Shown here: one piece after another, positions 1 to 10,785 of the stretch | Layout of the letters: every line of letters starts with the position of its first letter | How positions within the stretch are numbered: position 1 is the first letter of the stretch | DNA from: Albugo candida | Lineage: Eukaryota; Oomycota; Peronosporomycetes; Albuginales | NCBI GenBank assembly: GCA_040437565.1 | Contig: JBDOQK010000061.1 | Location: 146,608-210,607, forward strand | Reading direction: 5' to 3' | Length of the DNA stretch: 64,000 nt | Notes under the pieces: generated by a model | Told to the model about the DNA's origin: nothing | What the model saw: the letters and a program-made list of their open reading frames with translations, nothing else | Database searches by the model: none | Program-made: the position numbers and the translations under genes

Positions 1-1934
1 GGATGTTTCGGAGGGCAATGATGACGAAAATCTCGACTTCGCATCTGTTAAAGCAAATATTGGAAGAGCCTATCAAGCAGCTTTTGTAGTTCTACCGTTA
101 CCAGGATTAAACCATAACAGGCCAATCCAATATACAGGTGGTGCACCTCGAACTCAAAGAAGGAAAAGAGCCGAACTGAAGAAGGCTTCTGTGGCTGTAA
201 TCTTTTAACCAAATAATTTGCTGTTGCAGGACCTGTTTTGCAAGAAGCTGAGGTTACGGATGAGGGTGACAAATAGGATGACGACGAGGATGGTGCAGTC
301 TGGAGAAGGGAGAGGCTGACAACCACCATTAACACACTCGCCACCCGAGCAAAGACTGGAAAAGCCGAGCAAAACCGGCGACTTGCAGTTCTTTCTTATC
401 TTCAGCTGGTAAAATCTGGATATGCGCGAATAGCAGCTAGCACCCTGATAGCGGAAGGTGCTGGGAGGGGTGTGTATTTTGCGCGCTCTCTGCGTGCTTG
501 GGCAGCACTCTGTCTAGAGGGCGAAGAATTGCCTTTGTCGCAGACGGGAAAACATGAAAAAACGGCGAAGCTACCGCAGGATGAGGACTGCATTCTACCG
601 TATCAGGAGTATCTTCGAGCGAACAAGTTCAAGATAAAAGTATCAGATCTGACAGAACATGTCAACACGAACATCCTTCCACGACTTGGATACGCCCCAT
701 CTCCCACAATCTCTGAAAGGACTGCTACACGCTGGCTCCATTCACAGGACATCAAATACCGCACAGTAACTAAAGGAATATACATTGACGGTCATGAGCG
801 GGAGGATGTTATTGCGTACCGGCAACAATTCCTGGATCGAATGGCCGACCTTGAGGCGCGGATGCCTACTGTTGTTGGGAAGGAGGAAGTCGATGGTAAC
901 AATGAGTTCACTGCAATCACCTGGCCCCCTGATGGCATTCGTCCACTCATCTTGGTAACTCATGATGAGAGTACTTTTGCCGCTCATGATGGACTGAAGC
1001 GTCTTTGGTTGCCAGACTGTGAACAAAAATAGGGACAGGGCAGGTCCATTTACGTCAGCGACTTCCTTTGCAACATCATAGGCCGGTCAGAACATGATGA
1101 AGAAAAGGCTGCTCAGCATCCTGACCTACAAGCAGCGGCCTGTATTATCATGCAACCTGGCACGCAGCATGACGGATGGTGGACATCGGAAAAACTGTGC
1201 AAACAAGTCTGTGACTTGGCTATCCCAATCTTCGAAGCTCAATTTCCCGGCTGTCAAGCTCTTTTTGCCTTCGACAATGGAACTGGACACAGTGCATTCG
1301 CCCCCGATACCCTTCGCGCTGGCACAATGAACTTGTCAAGTGTAGGCAAGCAGCCAAAGATGCGTGCAGCAACTTGGGGACACGGAGTCTCTCAGGATTT
1401 GTTTTTTGCTTATGACCATCCTGATGAAACGCACCGTGGTCAGGCAAAGGGACTGAAAGTTGTGCTGGAGGAACGTGGGCTGTGAGAAGCTGGCCTGAAG
1501 GCGCGATGCAAAATATATCCTGTAGATGGCGCAACCTTTGCTGCGCCAGGAAAATTATGGCCGATAAATCAGACTACAAAGCACAAGTAGGAATGAAAGA
1601 GGAGCGAATTGTTGCCGCTGGTAATCAAGTGATATTTTACCCGAAATTTCACTGCGAGCTCAACTACATCGAAAACTTTTGGGCAGCCGCTAAGCGATAC
1701 GCCAGAAAACACTGCAATTACACTTGGAAAAATTTACTCGTAACAGGTTCAGCTGCCTTGGCATCTGTTGCACTGGACGAGATACGTCGACACTCACCTA
1801 AAGCTTTGCGATCCATGGACGTTTACCGAAAAGGTCTCACCGGAAAAGAAGCAGAGTATGCGGTGAAAAAGTACAAATCCCACCGACGTGTACTCAATTC
1901 TGTTTTGATGGATGTGGGTGTTATGACAAGATAA
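1..1934 (+). pseudogene. DDE transposase (IS630/Tc1-like, fungal/oomycete type), decayed, 5' end outside window
   Basis: The reading frame encodes a cut-and-paste transposase with three acidic landmarks in order: THDESTF near 960, AFDNGTGHSAF near 1265-1305 and CELNYIENFWAAAKRY near 1651-1695. These fit a D-D-E catalytic triad. The N-terminal part (about 300-800) carries a helix-rich DNA-binding-like segment and then the phrase YIDGHERED. I recognise the overall protein from transposases common in basidiomycetes and oomycetes; the superfamily is inferred from the NxIENFW-type motif. The gene is broken by an in-frame stop at 1030-1032, a second stop at 1483-1485 and a frameshift near 1500, after which reading continues to the stop at 1932-1934. 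A stop near 270 and a possible very short intron (about 194-231, GT...AG) affect the start. No terminal repeat could be assigned, since the left end lies outside the window. Confidence 0.8.
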
Positions 1935-2139
1935 GTAGCACCTTTATTGACAGTTTCCTGCAAAACTGATATTATTCTTCGAAACATAATATTATCCTGC
2001 AAAAAATAATATTCGACAGAATATTTTAGGCGGCCAAATTTTCTCCAACCCTAGAAAAATGCCAAAATTCAGACGACTTTGCACCGCTACTGCTCCATGA
2101 AAAGTTGAGAGAATAAAAATCCGAGATTTTTGAAGGGAA

Positions 2140-2262
2140 GCTTAAAGCATGCTCTTTGTTGCCAAAGGCTTGTTTTCTGTGTAATTTGTATTTTGGCCAA
2201 GCCTTAGCGATTCTTGCAGGGTTACTAAAGTTGCTGGTTTTAAAAAGTGACATGCACCATAT
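2140..2262 (+). repeat. Dispersed repeat, copy 1 (partner at 35861-35985)
   Basis: About 125 bp around the phrase TTGTTGCCAAAGGCTTGTTT is shared, with scattered substitutions, with 35861-35985 in the same orientation. No coding capacity is obvious. The repeat stops where the MULE remnant starts, so that element probably inserted at the end of or inside a longer repeat. Confidence 0.65.
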
Positions 2263-2367
2263 TTTGGGAACCGTTATTCAGCCCCCACCTTTTCTTTAAT
2301 CAGCCCGCAGCCTCCATAAATTAATAAAAAGCGTGCCTTCTGATTGGTTTATATAAAAATAAATAAA

Positions 2368-2876
2368 GGGAACCGTTATAATTTCCTTAGTGCGTTAGGT
2401 AAAATCCTCTCAGTTTGATATGATTAGCTAATGTTCGAGCTGTTTCGATATGATTGGCCAAATTTCGAGACTGAGAATTCAACCATATCGACTGCGAAAG
2501 AAGCTATCATTCTCACCCGGAAACCATCTTTAAAAAACAAGTTTACAGAACATAAGGTTCTTATGTCATAAATGACCCATACACAGTGAATCATTAGGTC
2601 TCCGTTTACAGAATAGAATAGTTTTGTGTTATCAACAAACCGTGAACTGCGAAATAGTCTAACAACAATGAGCTACACGAACAAAAGCGAACGCTGCTTG
2701 AGCTGAGTGATTGCAAAATTGAGCGCAAGATAGTTGACGTCCAAAATTTAGCGGGCAGTGCTATCATATTGTCCCTTACCTAGGCGTACGTTAGCACTAT
2801 GCAAGCATAAAATTAGTCAATCATATCAAACTGAGAAGATTATAACAAAAGCACTTAGAGGATTTTAACGGTTCCC
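2368..2876. mobile_element. MITE family A, copy 1
   Basis: This 509-bp non-coding element starts GGGAACCGTTATAATTTCC and ends TTTTAACGGTTCCC, with inverted repeats that continue through a CTCAGTTTGATATGAT phrase. It is flanked by perfect 8-bp duplications TAAATAAA (2360-2367 and 2877-2884). An inverted second copy lies at 49365-49849. Between them are shared phrases such as CCTAGGCGTACGTTAGCAC (as read on the plus strand here). Confidence 0.88.
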
Positions 2877-2959
2877 TAAATAAAATAAAAATTACGGGAA
2901 TCATTATTCAGCCTCCACCCTCCATAAATTAATGTCGATCGTGGCCTTTGATTGGTCTT

Positions 2960-3480
2960 AATAAGTGCAACGGAATAAAAAATAATAGTCGTGAAAAAGA
3001 CTTCGCTTTCAGCAAATTTTGTACTTCTTGATGTAAGTCTATATCTAAATCTACTGCTGCAGGCGTTGTTGGTGCTGTTGATGCTGCTGGTGTACCAGCC
3101 ACCAATGCTGATCAAAATCATTAACAGACAGTGATACCACTTGATGACGAAAAACATGGGCGCAAGGATAGCCCATTGTGAATGTCAACAAGCCTATAAG
3201 TAGATTGAAGTTGCAGTCACTTGCAATTAATGCCACATAGTCGCAATTCATTGTACTTGATCAGATTCTTCAAAAAGTTGAAAGTCTCGGTCATCACTAA
3301 GCCGCTGCTGGTATTTTAGATGAGCTGCGCGCAAAAAAATCTTTCCATCACCTTCAAAAGCATGAAACCAAGCTGCATTTTGGACTATAGCTTGCTGCTT
3401 TGAATTTGCTGCACAGTGACAGCAAGCTAGCTTTTGCAGACGAGGCAAACTGCTGAATCCACTGAGAGTAGATCCACCTA
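2960..3480 (-). pseudogene. MULE family C transposase, C-terminal remnant
   Basis: Reading the minus strand gives a SWIM-like end (GYPCAHVFRHQ near 3150-3180), then a glutamine/histidine-rich tail and the family's last residues (FAESEVFF near 3000). Matching text occurs in the other copies at 32000-33290, 49040-49260 and 60780-62490. The zinc knuckle seen in those copies is missing here: the SWIM segment joins straight to the Q-rich tail. DDE catalytic residues are absent, so this copy is dead. Confidence 0.7.
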
Positions 3481-3759
3481 CGATAAATGAATAGTCAGAT
3501 GAATATGACTGCTGACAGCATACAATACAACTTAACTATTAACACAGAAATACATTTTTGGAGTACAAAATTTGTAATCTATTACATTATGGAGGGTGGG
3601 GGCTGAGTAACAATTCCCGTAATTTTTCCTTAATTTATTCTGTTATTTTTACATGAACCAATCAGAAGCCACGCTGTTCATTAATCTACGGAAGCTGGGG
3701 CCTGATTAGAGAAGAGGTGGGAGCTGAATAACGATTCCCTACATTTTTTATGAATCCAA

Positions 3760-4800
3760 AAATAAATCCACTAAAAATGCCAAAAACTTTCTCCACAGTA
3801 CTTTATCTGATGGATGTTGATAGATTGACCAATTTGCTCCACCTGCACACCCAATTGCGTGCCCAACGGGCTTCGATCATATAAGCCATAATTTTGTCAA
3901 GATACTAAAGTATTTTTTGCTCGACCTCTAAATTTCTGGCTGACAAAATGATGTCGTTCACCAAGAGCAGAATGTAAATTTGCCATCACAATTGTACAAA
4001 TAGAGACAAGATTTTGTCTAACATGGCTTGAATACATAGTTAGAAAACCAGAAAACTACTTCAGTGCTCCACTCTCTTCCAGATTGAGATAATTATCAAA
4101 GTGCTTTGTTAATGACGAAAAGCATTTCTTTGTTGTCGCACGATTAAGCCTCGACTTCTTGCAGGTATTGATTGATGCTTAGGAAAGCATTAAGATTAGG
4201 GATAGAGATGCGATACTTCTTTAGGTCCCATTGAAATACAGTGTTTCACACGTGACAACCACAACGATGTTGATGTAACCCTTATAGATTACAAGATACT
4301 ATACGGTGCACACCGCGAAAAGCATTTTGAATGTAGCCATGCGTGCCACAGGGGAGAAAGTGTCCTTAGAGTGGGTTCTAGGCCGCTATGTGTCCCCTCA
4401 AACCACAACTCGTGCCTTGATCTGCACCACGTAGCCAAATTGGTCTGTCCTCGAATCGAAAACCTAATTTTCTACCCAATGATCATGGAATCAATTTCTC
4501 TTCTTCGTTGGCTTTCAATGCCTCCATTTAGGTATCCATATATCATAGCACTTAGATCTCATAGCTCGCCGGGGTAACTGTTAGATATATTGAGGTCGCT
4601 TATGTAATTCACATTTTTCACGACGATATGTGTAGGTTCTTCAAATGCTGAATACACTTTGCAATATCCAAACCTTATAGGACCATTCAAAATAATATAG
4701 TCACATATCGTTCTGCTTTGGCGTCGACACCTTGAGCGAAGACTCAAATCGTTGTCTTCCAATCTATAGACTTCGGGCTGTCTTCAAGTACCCCTGCACG
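3760..4800 (-). pseudogene. Ty1/Copia reverse transcriptase remnant
   Basis: Minus-strand frames, with several frameshifts, give recognisable Copia RT phrases in the right order. They are WVFDSRTDQFGYVVQIKARV near 4405-4465, an FSPVARMAT-like phrase near 4340, YINIVVVV (a decayed version of the DVKTAFLNG region) near 4260, LVNDIILSARNLEVEQ near 3920-3980 (equivalent to the catalytic YVDD region with one Asp changed), and LGVQVEQ...SINIHQIKY near 3810-3860. No LTR was found beside it. The left end abuts the MULE ending at 3739. Confidence 0.75.
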
Positions 4801-4923
4801 CTGTGACGTAAGTATCAAAATGTTAGAATCTTTATCAAGTAGGTTGGCAATCATTCCATCACAGCTTCAATTTTTTACACGTTTGATGCTGATGATCTAA
4901 ATTTTATTTCACTACATTATAAC

Positions 4924-5214
4924 ATGGCAGTACCCGAACGTAATCGCCCTCATCTTCCCTTCCGAGTCGGAGCAATCTCTTTCTTGATGATCTTCACGAA
5001 AATCATACAATCATTATTTCTAATTTTAGTAGCTGTTATGCTGACCAACAAGAAAGAATTGATTCTTGACGTGCTCGGTGCCACCTTGCGTACTCTGACT
5101 CCTTTTGCGTTGCTTGTTACCAAAGACAAGAATTTTCCAGTATTCGTTCGTGGTTCTGCGGAAATAATTAATGTCCTCAGGAGTGTACTTTGTCATATTA
5201 GTGCTAAGTCGTAA
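4924..5214 (+). CDS. Hypothetical 96-residue ORF, doubtful
   Basis: An ATG-to-stop frame of 96 codons with a hydrophobic stretch at about residues 19-41 that could span a membrane once. I do not recognise it. The minus strand is also open over much of the interval and reads as a hydrophilic protein, so the coding strand is unclear. It lies between a Copia remnant and a TIR element, and a degraded transposon piece is as likely as a gene. Confidence 0.18.
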   Translation: MAVPERNRPHLPFRVGAISFLMIFTKIIQSLFLILVAVMLTNKKELILDVLGATLRTLTPFALLVTKDKNFPVFVRGSAEIINVLRSVLCHISAKS

Positions 5215-5223
5215 CTTATCTTA

Positions 5224-6553
5224 GGGTTTGACTATTGCAACAGACCTTTTGACTAAGAGTTTGACTACCACAGACGTTTTGACTAATGCCACAGACAAAA
5301 CACCTCAATTGGCTAATTTGAGTAACGTCAATATGATTGGTCAATAAGGTAGCTATATAACTGCTTCAACGTAAGATATGTTATATAATGCAATGTTCTC
5401 TAGATCGGAAATCTGATACACAAACAAAGTCGATGACGGTCCTTAAAATACGACTCTGAACCCGAGGTAAAAATAAAACATGGTCAGGTTATCAATCTCT
5501 GCACCTTTGGTCCGGGTCTTCTTAAACATATCGCCATTAAACCTTCTTCTGAAGCTAGTTGCTTTATCAACTCTGCGGTAGTACGTTTAAGAATCCTTCT
5601 AGAATAGCTCACTTGTTGTCACTCACATGATATACATGTGCGTGTTTAAACACCATTCCCCGACAGACATGGTCAAGCAGTATATCAAAAATCGTGAGAA
5701 TTTGGATCGGAATTGCCACATGCACATCGAGAAAGATTATTATCCAATTTTCACAGAAAGTCGAAAAACTGCACAACCTTCGTGTGTAGTAGCTNNNNNN
5801 NNNNNNNNNNNNNNNNNNNNNNNNNNNNNNNNNNNNNNNNNNNNNNNNNNNNNNNNNNNNNNNNNNNNNNNNNNNNNNNNNNNNNNNNNNNNNNGTGTTT
5901 AAACACCATTCCCCGACAGACATGGTCAAGCAGTATATCAAAAATCGTGAGAATTTGGATCGGAATTGCCACATGCACATCGAGAAAGATTATTATCCAA
6001 TTTTCACAGAAAGTCGAAAAACTGCACAACCTTCGTGTGTAGTAGCTCCAATCGACGTTATAAGCACGACGACGGAATAGAAATTGGTGCGAGGGGACAG
6101 AATGAGAATTCGTGGTAGCGCATTAACGCATAATTTCCCATTCTCTTCTCTTCATAAACTTTAACAAATGCGAACTTTGAAGACTGAAGCTGCGAAAGCT
6201 AACTGATATTAATCTGCGACCAGTTTTCTGATGGTGCTTCATGCTTCATCGCGAAGCATGTTTGGCGCGATGCCTAGGCTATTTAGAATAACAAATATAT
6301 CTTGGAAATTTATTTCGAATATTCGAATAATCTGGGCAAATAAGAAAAGAAATGATGTTTAAGTGAACATATTCAGCGCCGGTATTATCCTATTTTTTTG
6401 ACTGAAATGGAGAAGTATCATAGTATATTTTATACGTTGAAGCAGTGATATAGCTACCTTGTCGATCAATCATGTTAACGTTACACAAATTAGCCAAGCA
6501 GAAGTGTTTTGTCTGTGGCATTGGCCAAAACGTCTGTGGCAATAGTCACACCC
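5224..6553. mobile_element. TIR element E (non-autonomous)
   Basis: The left end, GGGTTTGACTATTGCAACAG, and the reverse complement of the right end, GGGTGTGACTATTGCCACAG, match. Homology continues for about 140 bp through CAATGCCACAGACAAAACAC and AAGGTAGCTATAT phrases. Flanking sequence gives at best a 6-of-9 imperfect target duplication. The left repeat contains an extra short internal duplication of the CAGACnTTTTGAC phrase. The interior has no recognisable transposase. It includes a 100-N gap whose flanks are duplicated, so the true length is shorter than drawn. Confidence 0.7.
5795..5894. other. Assembly gap 1 with duplicated flanks
   Basis: 100 Ns. Bases 5642-5794 (153 bp) immediately before the gap are repeated exactly at 5895-6047 immediately after it. 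This is the signature of overlapping contig ends placed side by side rather than a real tandem duplication. Confidence 0.9.
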
Positions 6554-8659
6554 TTCCTCTTAGCACGTCTCTGCTGGCAGACTTCGCAACATGCGATACA
6601 CCTTCTTCAATTAATTACAGGTTGAGCCTAGATTCAGCCTTTCAATCACAAAACTTGTAAATATAGCTTCATGGTGACCTATCCATGCAGGTGAGTCCTT
6701 TTTAGCTTATCCTGCACGCGATATAACTTCTGCACAGTCATAGAAGACTTTTGCTCGCCCTCGTAGTAGATCGATACGAGTCCATCCCTCATCATCACGT
6801 TAGTACTTTGCACCATAATACGCTTCGCAAGCTTCATCGAAAGGATACCTTCGCCACTAAAAGTCACGTATAGGCATTCCTTGCCAATAGCTATATGGTT
6901 CAGTAAGCTTCAATCAGATGCGTTAATCATGACATACTTGTAGAGTACGAGTACAGAAGTCCCCGTTACAGCGTCCCGGAATTTTTGTAAATACAATATT
7001 GAAGTCCTTGCGCTAGACTTCTTCACTCTCGGAGTGTGCTCGATTGATATATAATTGATTTGTGTGTCGAAGAGGACGCATAGCACCACGTAGTCTTTGG
7101 ATAATTGAGAACGACTCAAAAGATACACTTGAAAAGAAATTGATCCCCAAATTGTACAAGTTTACTACATTGCTTCTTTCTACGACATTTCATCGAACGG
7201 CGTATTCAACTTGTTGAAGCTGTGTCAAATGCAGATAAGGATTATTTCCGCAGATGTAGCATGCTCAACTTTCAATTCAGCTCATATGGGACAAAGAGAT
7301 AAGATGCCGAAAAAGACCGAGAAGATAATCGATTGTGGAACATGACAAGCACAAAACGTATTGAGTGGATGGTCTGTGCGAAAAGGGTGCCAAGTGAAGA
7401 AGCGGAATTATAGATTGCTATTCCCACAATCATAGCACACGCCAACATTTCTGAGCCCAAAAGCGAGCCAGAAATTTGACGACTCGTTACGCGTCTTACC
7501 ATTTCTAATTTTTGAAAAGTAAAGCTAGGCAATAGACCTTATTCCTGAGTTACGCCATCCCTAAATAAGGAACAGCGAATACCGCTCGTATCGCCTTGTG
7601 TTACTCCAACGTTTTGAAGAGCATCATCATCGTCGTAGGAACTTCGCTCGATAAGCGCTTCTGCAAGGGAGAAGCGGTAAGGATTCCGAATAATGTATCT
7701 GCCTTCTGTATCCATATATACTTAGCGTCAATATATTCTAGCATGCTTCTTATCCTGTAGGAATAACATTACTATGACATCCTGTAATTTATGGACTCAA
7801 TCCAAAGTTTCTATTGGTCCATTATGGCGCTGCTAGATAACGACCCTTGCTGCGGCCCTCGCATTTTTCCGTCTCTTCGAGTTTTCTGGAATGACGTGAA
7901 CAAAATACTACATAATTTTGATTATCTCTAGATTCATTTCGCTGATCAATTACCTCGTATAGATACGATGAGCTCTCTAACAATAAGATAAACAGTGTAA
8001 TCCAGCAAAGACGGAAATAAACAAGCCACATCTAAGGTGAACGGACCGATAATCAGCAGTCTACAATGGATTAAGTTGGACGTTGAACCATTCTAGCAAT
8101 ACAATACTAGAGATGCGAGCATCGATTTACTCACTCTCCCGAGAAGATTCGGTCGCATTCGCCGGAATAAAAACGTAATCTTCACGAGGCATACCCGCAG
8201 ATTCTCAAATGCCGGTAAAGTATGTTTTTTGTTTATGCGAATATGACCATTTTGCTTGAACAGAGCTAAGACTACTAACGAGGTCAATTAATATTTATAC
8301 CCTACTGTTTTTACTACAAGCGAAAGCGATAGGCTGATGGACTTTGACTTCAGTGCAAGATTATTTGTGTTCACCAAGTCTTTTCTGAGTTATTCACCTG
8401 GAAAAGTTGAGATATGTCTGAACCAAAATCATGTAATAGGCCAGTAGAGGAGGAATGTCGGGTTATACTGAAAGCAAAATCCAGCTAATAGCGTGAGAAG
8501 TTTGATGCATTCTATTTCAGATGAAGGCTTTGTAACGGTATTGCACGTCGGCTGTTTTGAGTGATGCGTGCAAGAGGTGCTAATAGGGATTACCTTAAGT
8601 GGATAAATACCAGTTAGCCAGGAGCCGTACTAAGTACGAAATGAAAGCGGGGCGTCTAT
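6554..8659. other. Unassigned region
   Basis: About 2.1 kb with no element I can name. Short minus-strand open frames at 6679-6867, 6910-7128 and 7272-7532 read like degraded protein; the first could be a Copia protease-region relic, but no key motif (DSG or zinc knuckle) is visible. No terminal repeats were found. It ends at the 3' terminus of a LINE. Confidence 0.4.
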
Positions 8660-10441
8660 CAGTCGTCAAATGGTGTGCGCCACACTAGGATGAACGTGGC
8701 CATTCAACTAGGACTAGAATCCGAGTTGCATCTGCATTTATACTTGTCTATGTCGTACCCACAGCAATGATGCTCGACTTTCAAAAAATCCACCAAATGA
8801 TCCTTGCGTTGCGAGTGAGACAAAACTTTTCCAATACGAATGAGTTCATCCTGATCGTTACACTGTCCTCGAAAGTACCGACAGTGCGTACTAAACGTGG
8901 TGTAGATCACGGCAAGTGATGAAACTGCTGGAGTCGCCGATCGCTGATCGAACGAACGACGACTGCGATCGGTCCAGACGAATTGTAGCGTCTCCGCTTG
9001 CATTGCAAACCGCAAGTGTGATATAATCTGCTGATAAAACTTCCACGCCGGGCGTAATGCTGGCACAATTGCACATGCAATATGCGTCCAACGTGGTCGG
9101 GACGAGAAGAACTGATCCCAATTAGGTAGTAACTCCATCCATGATTGTTTCCTGTGGTCGCACAATATAATGTCGGGATGACTATCCTAAAAAAACCCAA
9201 AACAAGATCGAGCTGGCAATATCCGAAAGGTCAGTCGAAACTTTGAATCCCTGAAAATCGCTAAGCCACGCTTCCAAAGATGCCGTGATGTTTCCGTAAA
9301 TGTTCCAGCTTATTCGGTAGGCACGCAGTAGATGGGAAAGAGTTGCCATCTCTTTGCTTTGTATTCTCACATAAAAGAATCTGCCTCTTGTGCTTGGGTG
9401 GATCCAAGTGATGGGACCAATCGTCTTGTGGATACGCGTATTATCTGAGTGACTTCATTGTAAAGTCGACTAACCACGTCCGATGTATTCAGCTATTCAT
9501 AGTTCTTGTAGTGATCGACGAATGCTTGCTTCGTTGGATGCGTATCGCTTTCTAGAGAAAAAGTCTTAAAGACTTCAAATCTCGAAAATTGTAGCAGACG
9601 ATTTTGGGCATGTGNNNNNNNNNNNNNNNNNNNNNNNNNNNNNNNNNNNNNNNNNNNNNNNNNNNNNNNNNNNNNNNNNNNNNNNNNNNNNNNNNNNNNN
9701 NNNNNNNNNNNNNNGTACTAAACGTGGTGTAGATCACGGCAAGTGATGAAACTGCTGGAGTCGCCGATCGCTGATCGAACGAACGACGACTGCGATCGGT
9801 CCAGACGAATTGTAGCGTCTCCGCTTGCATTGCAAACCGCAAGTGTGATATAATCTGCTGATAAAACTTCCACGCCGGGCGTAATGCTGGCACAATTGCA
9901 CATGCAATATGCGTCCAACGTGGTCGGGACGAGAAGAACTGATCCCAATTAGGTAGTAACTCCATCCATGATTGTTTCCTGTGGTCGCACAATATAATGT
10001 CGGGATGACTATCCTAAAAAAACCCAAAACAAGATCGAGCTGGCAATATCCGAAAGGTCAGTCGAAACTTTGAATCCCTGAAAATCGCTAAGCCACGCTT
10101 CCAAAGATGCCGTGATGTTTCCGTAAATGTTCCAGCTTATTCGGTAGGCACGCAGTAGATGGGAAAGAGTTGCCATCTCTTTGCTTTGTATTCTCACATA
10201 AAAGAATCTGCCTCTTGTGCTTGGGTGGATCCAAGTGATGGGACCAATCGTCTTGTGGATACGCGTATTATCTGAGTGACTTCATTGTAAAGTCGACTAA
10301 CCACGTCCGATGTATTCAGCTATTCATAGTTCTTGTAGTGATCGACGAATGCTTGCTTCGTTGGATGCGTATCGCTTTCTAGAGAAAAAGTCTTAAAGAC
10401 TTCAAATCTCGAAAATTGTAGCAGACGATTTTGGGCATGTG
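8660..10441 (-). mobile_element. LINE 3'-end fragment L1 (with artefactual internal duplication)
   Basis: The minus strand encodes the region downstream of the RT in oomycete LINEs: WTDRSRRSFDQRSATPA near 8925-8980, WNQ/WDQFFSSRPRWTHIAC near 9070-9115, and a C-terminal tail ending near 8704. The same segment occurs at 11850-12290 (plus) and 16640-17050 (minus). All three share a 3' end near CTAGTCCTAGTTG...CGTTCA. The interval includes a 100-N gap at 9615-9714, and everything from 9715 to 10441 repeats 8888-9614, so only one copy is real. Confidence 0.72.
9615..9714. other. Assembly gap 2 with duplicated flanks
   Basis: 100 Ns. 8888-9614 (727 bp) before the gap recurs as 9715-10441 after it with no difference that I can see. 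Confidence 0.9.
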
Positions 10442-10785
10442 TGATGTGTCTCGTACACGATGCCAATTCTACAAAAGATTTTGCGCACTCGATCACGAGT
10501 AAAAGATATATACTCTAACTTTTTTTGCGCAGTGGGATTACATCGTAAATTTACCTCGACATCCGAGACGCTTTCTCTAGGATTACTATCGACGCGTTTG
10601 TTGTCGCTTCAGCTGGACCTGTAACCTAATATGTACCGAGAGAAGCTTATTGCAGAAATGCGAATAGAGTTAGTTTCATATATTGCTTAACGAGCCACTT
10701 AGTTAATTTTTTCTATCTGGACTTGGCTTCTTACCTTCTATCAGAACATCAGAGATGCAACACCTTCGAGCAGGAAATTTAAAAC
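10442..10785. other. Unassigned spacer
   Basis: About 340 bp between two LINE fragments in opposite orientation. I see no ORF, repeat or terminal motif. It may be degraded LINE sequence. Confidence 0.35.

Larger units (their letters stand above)
2266..3739 (-). mobile_element. MULE family C, copy 1 (compound TIRs, nested MITE)
   Basis: Both ends carry two successive inverted-repeat blocks. The outer block starts GGGAACCGTTATTCAGC at 2266 and is mirrored up to 3739. An inner block starts GGGAATCATTATTCAGCC at 2896 and is mirrored up to 3618. Both blocks contain CCATAAATTAAT-like and TGATTGGT phrases, so they are related to each other. Flanks CATATTTT and TACATTTT agree at 6 of 8 positions, a weak 8-bp target duplication. 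A 509-bp MITE sits between the left outer and inner blocks. The interior keeps only the C-terminal end of a transposase on the minus strand. Confidence 0.75.

Noticed and set aside
742-1534. Antisense ORFs over the DDE transposase
   Set aside because: They are shadows of the plus-strand coding sequence, with no independent motif.
5627-6080. Protein-coding frames spanning the gap, with unknown residues
   Set aside because: They are created by translating Ns between two copies of the same flank.
9715-10441. A second, tandem LINE fragment
   Set aside because: It is identical to 8888-9614 across a 100-N gap and is treated as an assembly artefact.
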